Below are positions 33,083 to 41,598 of a stretch of DNA of 64,000 nucleotides, one piece after another. The notes under the pieces are model-generated. The model did not search any database and was not told the origin of the DNA. It was given only the letters and a program-made list of their open reading frames with translations. Both the position numbers and the translations under genes were made by a program. Position 1 is the stretch's first letter. Each line of letters starts with the position of its first letter. The DNA lies in the NCBI RefSeq assembly GCF_003148765.1, contig NZ_QGGV01000011.1, forward strand, positions 1 through 64,000. Direction: 5' to 3'. The DNA is from Silicimonas algicola (GTDB lineage: Bacteria; Pseudomonadota; Alphaproteobacteria; Rhodobacterales; Rhodobacteraceae).

Positions 33083-34189
33083 ATGACAAAACTGACACAC
33101 AACCGCGGCCGGCGCGGCTTTCTCAAGGGCAGCGTGGCGCTCGGGGCCGCGGCGATCCTGCCGCTGCCGCTGCGCGCGCAGGAGTTCGCGCCCGACGAGA
33201 TCGAGATGATCGTGCCTTACGGCGCGGGCGGCGGGTCCACCATTCATGCGCGCCTGTTCGCGGGCCCCCTGGGCGAGGCGTTGCCGGGCCAGCCGACGAT
33301 CCTGATCCGCAACGTCGAAGGCGCCGGGTCCGTCGTCGGCATCAACGAGTTTGCCCAGAACGCCGAACCCGACGGCATGACCATCGGCGCGCTCGGCACC
33401 GGCACGTTCTTTCAGTACCTCTTGCGCAACCCGGCGGTACGCTACGACCTGCCGAGCTTTCGCCCGTTCCTCGCCTCTCCCTTCGGCGTGGTGGTCTATG
33501 GCCGGACCGATTTCGGTCTGACCGGCGATCCGGCGCATGACATTCCGTTCCTGCAGGAAAATATGCCGGTCTACGGCGGCGACGGCGCCACGGCGGCCGA
33601 CCTGCCGACGCTGGTGTCGCTGGACCTACTGGGGATCAAGATCCGCCCGGTGTTCGGCCTGTCGAACGCCGACGCACGCGGCGGCTACGAACGCGGCGAA
33701 TTCCAGGTCAACTTCGACAACATGGCGTCCTGGACCTCGGGCGTGCTGCCGATGATCGAGGAAGGCACGACCGTGCCGCTGTTCACGCTGGGCTACGAAC
33801 GCAACGGCGTGATCGAACGCGACCCGATGGCGCCCGACGTCCCGACCTTCCTGGAGGTCTACGAGATCGTCCACGGCTCGCCGCTGGAGGGCATCGAATA
33901 CAGCGTTTGGAAGATGCTCTTCGACATCCGCGTCATGGCGGCCAAGATGTTCGTGCTGCCCGCCGGCACGCCGGACGAGATCCTGCAGATCTACGCCGAC
34001 GCCGCCGCCGCCGCGATGGCGAGCGAGGCGCTGCAGGGAGAGGCAGCGCAAGACGTACTCGGCCCCTATGACCAGGTCGTGGGGATCGAGGCGGCCGCCG
34101 CCGTGCTGAAAGGCGCAGCCGAGGTTAGCGACGAACAGCGCCAGTGGCTGACCGACTGGCTGCTCGAGGTCTATGACGTCACGCTCTGA
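33083..34189 (+). CDS. TctC-family binding protein with Tat-type signal
   Basis: 368 residues. Unlike the other two TctC proteins here, its leader has a twin-arginine motif (GRRGFLKGSVALGAAAIL), which predicts folded export. The mature part has MIVPYGAGGGSTIHARL, NVEGAGSVVGINEFAQNAEPDG and the rest of the family pattern. No permease follows, so it may feed the fused TctAB at 16919 or act as a sensor-type orphan. A strong hairpin at 34207-34232 follows its stop. Confidence 0.87.
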   Translation: MTKLTHNRGRRGFLKGSVALGAAAILPLPLRAQEFAPDEIEMIVPYGAGGGSTIHARLFAGPLGEALPGQPTILIRNVEGAGSVVGINEFAQNAEPDGMTIGALGTGTFFQYLLRNPAVRYDLPSFRPFLASPFGVVVYGRTDFGLTGDPAHDIPFLQENMPVYGGDGATAADLPTLVSLDLLGIKIRPVFGLSNADARGGYERGEFQVNFDNMASWTSGVLPMIEEGTTVPLFTLGYERNGVIERDPMAPDVPTFLEVYEIVHGSPLEGIEYSVWKMLFDIRVMAAKMFVLPAGTPDEILQIYADAAAAAMASEALQGEAAQDVLGPYDQVVGIEAAAAVLKGAAEVSDEQRQWLTDWLLEVYDVTL

Positions 34190-34206
34190 CCTTGCCTGAC
34201 TTGGGA

Positions 34207-34232
34207 CGCGCCCCGGTGCAAGCCGGGGCGCG
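34207..34232 (+). terminator. GC-rich hairpin, probable terminator after the TctC gene
   Basis: Perfect 10-bp arms CGCGCCCCGG and CCGGGGCGCG with a 6-base loop, 17 bp past the stop at 34189. The following bases (ATCTATCTTA) are only weakly T-rich, so termination may be partial. Confidence 0.6.
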
Positions 34233-34265
34233 ATCTATCTTAGCGCCAACGCACAAGGCCGCCCG

Positions 34266-35351
34266 ATGCCCCTGATCCTCGACAACGACGCGGTGGCGCG
34301 GCTGGTGACGCCGGCCGACGTGGTTGCGACGCTCGACACCGCCTACTGCGCCTATGCCGAGGGCCGGTCGCTGACCGCGCCACGGCTTGATTTCCAGTCG
34401 CCGCAAGGGCAGGGCGGGCAGAACTGGCAACTCGGGCTGGCCGCAGGCCTGGGACCCGACCGGTGGGCCTGCCTGAGGATCAAGTCCGACGTGATCTATC
34501 GCCGGACCGTCGACGGTCGCCCCCGCAAGGAGAAATTCTGCGTCGAGCCCGGCACCTACATGGGCCTCTTGATGGTATTCGACATGATCGACGGCGCCCT
34601 GCGCGCCATCGTCCACGACGGGCTGATCCAGCAGATGCGCGTCGGCGCGGATTCCGCGCTGGGCGTGCGCTACATGGCGCGCGAGGATGCGGTGAGCCTC
34701 GGCGTCCTCGGAGCCGGCGGCATGGCCCGCACCCATATCGACGCAATCCAGCATGTCCGGCCGATCCGCCGCATTCGCATCTACGCCCCGACTCGGGTCA
34801 ATGCCGAGGCGCTTGCCGCAGAGGCACGCGCCCGTCACGGCATCGACGCCACGGCAGTGGACAGCGCCGAGGCGGCAGCCGCAGGGGCCGACATCCTGTC
34901 CGCCTGCACCAATGCGATCGGCCCCGTCGTCCCCGGCGCGGCGCTGGACCCCGGCACACATGTCACCTGCATCGGCGGCACGCTCGATTCCGTGGCGGAT
35001 GGCCGCGTGGACCGCGCGCTGCGCTTCGGCACCGCGTCCGGCCCGATCGAGGTGCCGGACTGGGCGGTCGAGGACGAAGGCGTGACCTTTTCACGGGGTG
35101 AAAAGGCGGGGGCAGGCACCGCGCGGCGGTTCCACGCGATCCCCCGCGACCGCCGGGTTATGTTCGCCGACTTGTTGGCCGACCCGTCGCTCGGGCGCAC
35201 CGCCGCCAGCCAGATCACCTTTTCCGAACGCGGCAACATTCACGGCGTTCAGTTCGCCGCTCTCGCGGGCCTGATCGTCGAACGGGCCGTCGCGCTGGGT
35301 GAAGGCGTCGCGCTGGACGACGCGCTTTTCCTGCAGAACATAAGGAACTGA
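34266..35351 (+). CDS. Ornithine cyclodeaminase / mu-crystallin family protein
   Basis: 361 residues. The NAD-binding core is SLGVLGAGGMARTHIDAI, and the substrate side has LRIKSDVIYRR (Arg and Lys positions of the family) and DILSACTN. Family members include ornithine cyclodeaminase, alanine dehydrogenase, ketimine reductase and opine/staphylopine-type synthases, so the substrate is uncertain. Located just before an MmgE/PrpD gene (4-bp spacing); it may handle an imine or 2-oxo acid formed in the pathway. Confidence 0.84.
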   Translation: MPLILDNDAVARLVTPADVVATLDTAYCAYAEGRSLTAPRLDFQSPQGQGGQNWQLGLAAGLGPDRWACLRIKSDVIYRRTVDGRPRKEKFCVEPGTYMGLLMVFDMIDGALRAIVHDGLIQQMRVGADSALGVRYMAREDAVSLGVLGAGGMARTHIDAIQHVRPIRRIRIYAPTRVNAEALAAEARARHGIDATAVDSAEAAAAGADILSACTNAIGPVVPGAALDPGTHVTCIGGTLDSVADGRVDRALRFGTASGPIEVPDWAVEDEGVTFSRGEKAGAGTARRFHAIPRDRRVMFADLLADPSLGRTAASQITFSERGNIHGVQFAALAGLIVERAVALGEGVALDDALFLQNIRN

Positions 35352-35355
35352 CGCC

Positions 35356-36681
35356 ATGGCAGATCGATCCGCGGGCACGGTCGCCGAGACACATGCCGCG
35401 TTCGCGCGCGACCTGAGCCTTCACGACATCCCGCCCCACGTCGCGCAACTGGCCCGCCATTGCCTAGTCGATGCGCTGGGCTGCGCGATGTTCGGCCGGC
35501 AACTCCCGTGGTCGAGGATGATCCTGGCCGAGGCGGTTGAAACCGGTTCGGGCGGCCCCTGCGAGATCCCCGGCGAACCCGGCTTGCGTCTGCACCCGCC
35601 CCAGGCGGCGCTGGCCCTCGGCGCATTTTGCCACGCCTTCGAACTCGACAGCCTGCGCAAGCCCGGGGCCGGCGTCCATGCCGGTGCGACCGTGGCGCTG
35701 CCCGCCTTGGCCGTGGCGCAGGCGGTCGGCGCGTCGGACGACGACCTGATCGCGGCCATCGTCGCGGGTTGCGAGACGATGTTCCGGCTGGGTGCCGCGA
35801 CGCTGCACACGCCTGAGAAGTCCGGCTTTCACGCCCCCGGCCTGACCGGCCCCTTTGGCGCGGCCATCGCCTGCGGCCGGCTGATGGGCCTGTCCGCGAC
35901 GCAACTCGCCAATGCCCAGGGTATCGCCGGGTCGCTCGCCTCGGGACTTCTGGCCTTTGCCGCGTCGGGGCAGGGTGGCATGGTGAAACGGCTGCACCTC
36001 GGCCGGGCGGCGGAATCGGGCGTGCTGGCGGCACGCCTCGCCGCGCGCGGGTTCGAGGCGCCGCATGCGGTGATCGAGGGGCCCTATGGATTCCTCGACG
36101 CCTTTTGTTCGGATACCGCACCTGACCTTTTGACCCAGGGCCTCGGCACCAACTGGGCACTCGAAACGCTCTGCCTGAAACGGTACGCCTGCCACATTAC
36201 CGCCCACGCTCCGGTGGAGGCGCTGCGCGGGATGATGGCCGACCACGGCTTTGGCGGGGCCGCCATCGCGGAAATCTCGTTGCAGGGCAGCGAGAAACTG
36301 GTCTCGCACCATGCCGGCAAGGCGCCGACTGACATCGGGCTGGCACAATACAGCGCGCCATTCGTGTTGGCGCTGTCGGCCTACCGCGACCCCGAGGATC
36401 CGGCGGCGTTCTCGGACGATGCGCTGACCGACTCCGGCATCCTCGACCTGATGCGGCGCATTACCGTGACCGAACGGCCGGGCGGCGGGGCCAAGGGCTG
36501 GGGGGTAGATCTGACGGTGGTGTTGCGCGACGGCACGCGCCTGACCGAGACCCGCGACAGTTTCGAGGGCACACCGGAACGGCCGCTCTCGGGGGAACAG
36601 GTCTGCGGCAAGGCGATGCGGCTCGCCGGGGACGATGCTGCAGAGATGGAGGCGCTGTGCCGGCGCTTCCTGCCAAGGTGA
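35356..36681 (+). CDS. MmgE/PrpD-family protein (fifth of five)
   Basis: 441 residues. GRQLPWSRMILAEAV, CHAFELDSLRKPGAGVHAGA, GQGGMVKRLHLGRAAESG and LKRYACHITAHAP give the family pattern in the same variant form as the copy at 27504. The second aspartate of the DFDD motif is Ser (ELDS) and the CC pair is reduced to a single Cys (ACHI), so its activity may differ from the canonical members. Confidence 0.84.
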   Translation: MADRSAGTVAETHAAFARDLSLHDIPPHVAQLARHCLVDALGCAMFGRQLPWSRMILAEAVETGSGGPCEIPGEPGLRLHPPQAALALGAFCHAFELDSLRKPGAGVHAGATVALPALAVAQAVGASDDDLIAAIVAGCETMFRLGAATLHTPEKSGFHAPGLTGPFGAAIACGRLMGLSATQLANAQGIAGSLASGLLAFAASGQGGMVKRLHLGRAAESGVLAARLAARGFEAPHAVIEGPYGFLDAFCSDTAPDLLTQGLGTNWALETLCLKRYACHITAHAPVEALRGMMADHGFGGAAIAEISLQGSEKLVSHHAGKAPTDIGLAQYSAPFVLALSAYRDPEDPAAFSDDALTDSGILDLMRRITVTERPGGGAKGWGVDLTVVLRDGTRLTETRDSFEGTPERPLSGEQVCGKAMRLAGDDAAEMEALCRRFLPR

Positions 36682-36748
36682 TCCCGTGGTCGTTAGAATA
36701 CTGAAAAACTCTATATAAGAAATGCGATCGCGGATCGAATCTATAGAC

Positions 36749-36756
36749 GGTATACC
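36749..36756. promoter_or_regulatory. GGTATACC palindrome, candidate operator
   Basis: In TAGACGGTATACCATTT, about 76 bp before the TctC ATG at 36832. The 150-bp gap is AT-rich for this genome (ACTCTATATAAGAAATG just upstream) and probably holds the promoter. Confidence 0.6.
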
Positions 36757-36831
36757 ATTTGTACGCTAGCCTCCCTGCCATGCGCGCCGGGGCGGAGGAG
36801 CGGCTCGGCGCCCGAAAGGGAGGATAGAACG

Positions 36832-37950
36832 ATGAAGGATCGCAACCCGATGGACCACCTCCGCCGGCGCATCGCCGCGCCTCTGGCGGGGTTTGCCCTC
36901 GCGCTGGCGGCAGGGCCGCTGGCGGCGCAGTCGGACACCGATTTCGCCGGTGAAACGGTCGAGATGATCGTGCCCTACGGCCCGGGCGGCGGCACCACAG
37001 CCTTTGCCCGGCTGTTCGTGGCGCCGCTGCAGGACACCCTGCAGGGCGGCCCGACCGTGCTGCTCCGCAACATCGAAGGAGGGGGGTCGATCGTCGGCAC
37101 CAACGAGTTCGTCAACATGGCCGAAACTGACGGCCGCACCATCCTGGCCATCGGCGCCAGCACCATCCTGAACCAGGTGTTCCAGGATCCCGCCGTGCGC
37201 TACGATCTGGGCGCGATGGTCCCGATCATCTCGTCGCCCGCCGGGACCGTGGTCTACGCCCGCCGCGACTACAACGGTGGCCTGCCCGAGGATCCGGTCA
37301 AGGCGATCCGTGTGCTGATCGAGAACCCGCCGGTGATCGCGGCACAGACTCTGACGTCGTCCGACCTTGGCGTACTGCTCAGCTACGACCTGCTTGGCAT
37401 TCGGCCGCAGGTAGTGTTCGGCATTAGCCTCGGCGAATCGCGCGGCGGGCTGGAACGCGGCGAATTCCAGATGCGCCACGACACCATGCTGTCCTATGCC
37501 AACGCGGTCGTGCCGCTCATCGAGGACGGCGTGGTGCAGCAGCTCTTCACCATGGGCTACGAACAGGACGGAGTGATCGGCCGCGATCCCGTTGCCCCCG
37601 ACGTGCCGACGTTCCTCGAGGTCTACGAGGCGGTGCATGGCGAACCGCTGGACGGAATCGAATACCAGGTGTGGAAGTCGCTGTTCGACATCCGTGTCAC
37701 CGCCGGGAAGATGATCCTGCTGCCTGAAGGCACGCCCGCCGACATGGTCGCCGCCTACGAGGCCGCTATCACGGATGCGATGGACCATCCCGACCTGACC
37801 AGCGCCGCCGCGCAAGAGGTTATGGGAGACTATCCGCAGCTGATTGGGGCCGAGGCGACGGGCCGCGTGCTGACCGGCGCGCTGAGCCTCAGCGGCGCGC
37901 CGATGGACTGGCTGCAGGACTGGGCCGATGACCGCTACGGCGGCTTCTGA
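36832..37950 (+). CDS. TctC-family tripartite tricarboxylate transporter binding protein
   Basis: 372 residues, with a Sec-type leader (about 1-33, LALAAGPLAAQ). Mature start: EMIVPYGPGGGTTAFARL, then NIEGGGSIVGTNEFVNM and the long family tail DVPTFLEVYEAVHGEPLDG. More similar by eye to the 33083 copy than to the 15772 one. No membrane subunits follow; the next gene, 27 bp on, is the second TPP enzyme. Good ribosome-binding site (GGGAGG). Confidence 0.87.
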   Translation: MKDRNPMDHLRRRIAAPLAGFALALAAGPLAAQSDTDFAGETVEMIVPYGPGGGTTAFARLFVAPLQDTLQGGPTVLLRNIEGGGSIVGTNEFVNMAETDGRTILAIGASTILNQVFQDPAVRYDLGAMVPIISSPAGTVVYARRDYNGGLPEDPVKAIRVLIENPPVIAAQTLTSSDLGVLLSYDLLGIRPQVVFGISLGESRGGLERGEFQMRHDTMLSYANAVVPLIEDGVVQQLFTMGYEQDGVIGRDPVAPDVPTFLEVYEAVHGEPLDGIEYQVWKSLFDIRVTAGKMILLPEGTPADMVAAYEAAITDAMDHPDLTSAAAQEVMGDYPQLIGAEATGRVLTGALSLSGAPMDWLQDWADDRYGGF

Positions 37951-37977
37951 TCCAGTCCACAGAAAAGGGCCAGCGCC

Positions 37978-39651
37978 ATGACCGACCGAACGATCTACCA
38001 GGCGCTGGCCGAGGCGTTTCGTGCCGAAGGCGTTACCGCGCAGTTCGTTCTGATGGGCGACGGTAACATGCACTGGGTCACAGTGATGAAGGACTTGCCT
38101 GGTGTGACCACCGTCCACGCCCGGCACGAACACTGCGCCGTCGGCATGGCGATGGGCTACGCCAGCGCCACCGGCGGGGTCGGCGTCGCCTCGGTCACCT
38201 GCGGGCCGGGTATCACCCAGATCACGACCGCGCTCGCCTCCGCCGCGCGCAGCCGGGTGCCGGTCGTGGTGCTCGCCGGCGATGTGCCGCTAAAGGCGCG
38301 GTTCTACGGGCAGGCCATCGATCAGCAGCCCTTGGTGACCACCTGTGGCGCGCACTACATCGCCGGTCTGCATCCCGTACGGATGCACCAGTATGTGCGC
38401 GAGGCGTTCTGGACCGCGCGCCATGAACGCAGGCCCGTGGTGCTGGCGATCCCTTACGATCTGCAGAAACAGCCGATGCCTGACATCGGCCCCTACGTCC
38501 CCTCGGACGATCTGATCCCGGTCACTCCACCCTTGCCGCCCGATCCGGCGCAACTCGACGCGCTGGCCAGGCGGCTGGCGTCGGCGCGATGTCCGGTCCT
38601 GATCGCCGGGCGCGGCGTGCTGGCTGCCGGGGCGACCGACGAGCTGGCCGAGGTCGCGGACCTGTCGGGGGCATTCCTATCCACCACGCTGCTGGCGCGG
38701 GGTCTGTACGACGCACATCCGTTCTCGATGGGTGTCGCGGGCGGCTTTGCACGGCGCGTCGCGCGCGAGGTGTTCGCCGAGGCCGACCTGGTCGTCGCCA
38801 TCGGTGCGAGCCTAACCTACCACACCGTCGACGGCGGTCGCCTGATCCCGCCCGACGCCCATGTCGTCCAGATCGACCCCGAACCGCTGGGTCTGAGAGA
38901 AGGGCTGCGCGCCGCCGACACCTACCTGCGCGCCGACGCGAGGCTTGCAGCGCTGGGACTGCTGGACCGGCTGCGCGCCGGTCCGGCCCCCGCCGCCCGG
39001 ATGCGGACCGACGCACTCGCCGCCCGCATCCGCGACGAACCGGCGGACCCGACCGACTATGACATCGACCCCGGCACGCTAGACCCCCGGGCGGTGTTCG
39101 CGGAGCTGGAAACCGCGATCCCCGGCGACTGGGACGTAGTCAGCGGGTCCGGCCACCAGTCCTATTTCCACACCGTGATGCGCGGGCAGGCGCCCGGCCG
39201 CTACCATGTCATGCGCGACTTCGGCGCCATCGGAAACGCGATTTCCTATGCCATCGGCGTGGCCGTGGCGCGAGGCGACGGGCGAGTCGTTCTGTATGAA
39301 GGCGACGGCAGCCTGCTGATGCACGTGCAGGAACTGGAGTGTCTGCAACGGCAGGGCATCCGGCTGCTGGTCGTCTGTTCCAACGACGGCGCCTACGGGG
39401 CCGAGATCCACAAGCTGCGCGAGGACGGGATGGACGACAGCGGCGCGATCTTTGGCCGTACCGACCTTGGCGCCATCGCCCGCGGGTTCGGGTTGACCGG
39501 CGAGACGGTGACGGAGCTTGGTCATTTTGCCGACCTGCGCGCCGCCTACGAGGCCGGGACCAAGGCGGCGGTCTGGAATGTCCATGTCTCGGACAAGGTG
39601 GTTAACCCGCGGATGCGGCTCAATATCAAGGCTGGTCACGGCACCCGCTGA
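37978..39651 (+). CDS. Thiamine-pyrophosphate-dependent enzyme, paralogue of 4646-6301
   Basis: 557 residues. Catalytic Glu in HARHEHCAVGMAMGY; GVGVASVTCGPGITQI; TPP/Mg motif from GDGS through CSNDGAYGAEIHKLR. The N- and C-terminal domains keep the same motifs in the same order as the enzyme at 4646, so the pair arose by duplication and one may act on a homologous 2-oxo acid. Last gene of the island on this side, 55 bp from the end of the convergent terminase gene. Confidence 0.86.
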   Translation: MTDRTIYQALAEAFRAEGVTAQFVLMGDGNMHWVTVMKDLPGVTTVHARHEHCAVGMAMGYASATGGVGVASVTCGPGITQITTALASAARSRVPVVVLAGDVPLKARFYGQAIDQQPLVTTCGAHYIAGLHPVRMHQYVREAFWTARHERRPVVLAIPYDLQKQPMPDIGPYVPSDDLIPVTPPLPPDPAQLDALARRLASARCPVLIAGRGVLAAGATDELAEVADLSGAFLSTTLLARGLYDAHPFSMGVAGGFARRVAREVFAEADLVVAIGASLTYHTVDGGRLIPPDAHVVQIDPEPLGLREGLRAADTYLRADARLAALGLLDRLRAGPAPAARMRTDALAARIRDEPADPTDYDIDPGTLDPRAVFAELETAIPGDWDVVSGSGHQSYFHTVMRGQAPGRYHVMRDFGAIGNAISYAIGVAVARGDGRVVLYEGDGSLLMHVQELECLQRQGIRLLVVCSNDGAYGAEIHKLREDGMDDSGAIFGRTDLGAIARGFGLTGETVTELGHFADLRAAYEAGTKAAVWNVHVSDKVVNPRMRLNIKAGHGTR

Positions 39652-39706
39652 TTTGCCCCGGCGGTGCCCTGGCCGAGGTGCGCGTCACATTCGAACCTTC
39701 GCTCCA

Positions 39707-41173
39707 TTATCCCCGCAATCTCGGCCGTTCCCGTCGCGCGATCCTCGTAGGATGCTCTCGCGGCAATGCCCGCCAGAAGCCCGTGCCCTTGGACCAGTTC
39801 AAGAGCTGGCTGAAACTGTCGACCTGGTCGTCGTACCGCCCGCGAGGGAAGCTCTGCAGCTCTCGCCGGAACTCCGCCAACCAAGGTGCGTCCTTCGGAA
39901 GAAGGACCTCACCAGCCTCCACCGGCGAACAAGAGGCGTTGAACCGGACTTCCTTGTCCTGAACCGGGGTGATCGCACGGAAGCGGCGCCGGTTCGCTGG
40001 AAGACATTCCTGAAGGATAGGTATGCCGGTCGCTGCTTTCTCGATGAGTACAGCATCGGCCGACCAGGTGTGCCCTAGCGTCAGGACGTTTTTCTTCAGG
40101 TCCGGGTAGTCGAGGCGGTCGCGCAAGACGTCGAGGAGCCACCACTGGCGGCGATAGTATCCCCACGTTGTGCAGACCGAGTAGTCTGATCGAGCGTCTG
40201 CGGACATACCTGTGTCCCAGCTTTGCACCACGAGCTCGTACTGGTGGCGCTCGAGCTGGCTATCGTAGGTACCGAACCATTCCCACCGCAGGACGGAGCC
40301 GTCAGTGGCGATCGGGTTCTGTTGGTACTGACAGTTGAACGTGGCCGTTCCCATCTCCTTGCGCATCTCGTCGAGCTTCTCGGGTGGCAGGCGCGCCGGG
40401 GAGAGCACGTCGCCTGGACGCCTGAGGTGCACACGGCCCCGCGTAAGCGGCACCCGTTCTTCGATTTCTGCGATCGCGGGCAGGTTGAGGTGGCGATAAA
40501 TGCCTTTCGACAGGAGATGTCCTGCAGGGTCGACTTCGTGAAGCCGCTGCTGGATGCAGATCACCCGGCCCTCGGACGGGTTGTCGAAGCGCGACAACAA
40601 GGAGGCATCCATGAACTCCTGCGCCCGGCAAAGCTCGGTCTCGCTCTGCGCATCGCTGGCTTTCAGGAGATCGTCGATCACGAGGACGTCGCAGCCGTGC
40701 CCGGTAACCGCTCCACCGATGGAGACGGCCTTGCGGCCGCCTCCTGCCGTTGTGCTGATTTCATCCTGGGTATTGCGCCTCGACGCGAGCCGCGTCGCCG
40801 GAAACGTGGCTCGATACCAGGCGCTTTCCATCACGCGTCGACAGTCGGCGCCATGCTTGCGCGCGAGGTCAAGGCCGTAGCTTGCCGAGATGATTTTCAC
40901 GCGCGGGTTATGTCCGAGCAGGAAAGCAGTGAACGCCACGGCGACGGTGATCGACTTCAGGTGCCGCGGCGGAACGGTGATGACGAGGCGCTTGTCGCGC
41001 CCCGACTTGACGTCCTCGAGCGCCTGACACATCGCATCGATATACCAGCCGTCGACGAACTCCGTCAGACCACCGTGAAGCTCGGCAAAGACCTTTATCG
41101 CGAACGCCCGAAAATCGCCCGCATAGACCGCGCGAACCATCGCCCCGACATCTTCTGGAGACTGCTGTGTCAT
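39707..41173 (-). CDS. Phage terminase large subunit
   Basis: 488 residues. The ATPase part has VITVPPRHLKS (Walker A-like), then DVLVIDDLLKASDAQ (Walker B). The nuclease part starts at VQSWDTGMSADARSDYSVC, the RNase-H-like fold, and ends with FPRGRYDDQVDS, the conserved C-terminal acidic motif. It seems intact. No portal, capsid or tail genes are seen beside it, so it belongs to a mobile-element remnant. ATG overlaps the DUF5681 stop by 4 bp. Confidence 0.9.
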   Translation of the reverse strand: MTQQSPEDVGAMVRAVYAGDFRAFAIKVFAELHGGLTEFVDGWYIDAMCQALEDVKSGRDKRLVITVPPRHLKSITVAVAFTAFLLGHNPRVKIISASYGLDLARKHGADCRRVMESAWYRATFPATRLASRRNTQDEISTTAGGGRKAVSIGGAVTGHGCDVLVIDDLLKASDAQSETELCRAQEFMDASLLSRFDNPSEGRVICIQQRLHEVDPAGHLLSKGIYRHLNLPAIAEIEERVPLTRGRVHLRRPGDVLSPARLPPEKLDEMRKEMGTATFNCQYQQNPIATDGSVLRWEWFGTYDSQLERHQYELVVQSWDTGMSADARSDYSVCTTWGYYRRQWWLLDVLRDRLDYPDLKKNVLTLGHTWSADAVLIEKAATGIPILQECLPANRRRFRAITPVQDKEVRFNASCSPVEAGEVLLPKDAPWLAEFRRELQSFPRGRYDDQVDSFSQLLNWSKGTGFWRALPREHPTRIARRERPRLRG

Positions 41174-41598
41174 GACACGTCCCCCGAGACATCTTCACCG
41201 GCTGCTTCGATCTCCTGCGCCAGATAGCGCATGATCTCTAGGTCGCTGTCGGTGATCCTGAACGGCGTCCCGCCATCCGGTCCATCTCTGTCTTCCGATA
41301 CCTGATCGCGCCGCGCGTCGTAGAACTTCATCAGGTCAATGATCTTGGCTAGGGCGCGGGGATCCCCCTTTAGGGCGTCGACTGACAGCTTTTGCATCAG
41401 CGCTTCCGCCAAAGGAACTTTCCTGGCTCCGCGTTCGTCCCTGATGGAGACCTTGCGGAACAGGGTCTCCTCGATGAGCGTCGAGATGTTGCGGCTGCCC
41501 TTCGGCCGGCCTTTCGGATTGCCAGACTGGCCCTTTTTGAAGCGTGTCGCGGCAGGCGGCTTCCTATATCCGACGTCAAAATCATCAGGCTGCGACAT
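41170..41598 (-). CDS. DUF5681 domain protein
   Basis: 142 residues. The N-terminal signature TRFKKGQSGNPKGRPKGSRN is the DUF5681 motif, and the rest is helical and charged. Such proteins are encoded directly before terminases and may act as a small terminase-like DNA-binding partner; no function is proved. ATG 41598 is best spaced after GGAGG; ATG 41601 is next to it. Overlaps the upstream methyltransferase gene by 14 bp. Confidence 0.8.
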   Translation of the reverse strand: MSQPDDFDVGYRKPPAATRFKKGQSGNPKGRPKGSRNISTLIEETLFRKVSIRDERGARKVPLAEALMQKLSVDALKGDPRALAKIIDLMKFYDARRDQVSEDRDGPDGGTPFRITDSDLEIMRYLAQEIEAAGEDVSGDVS

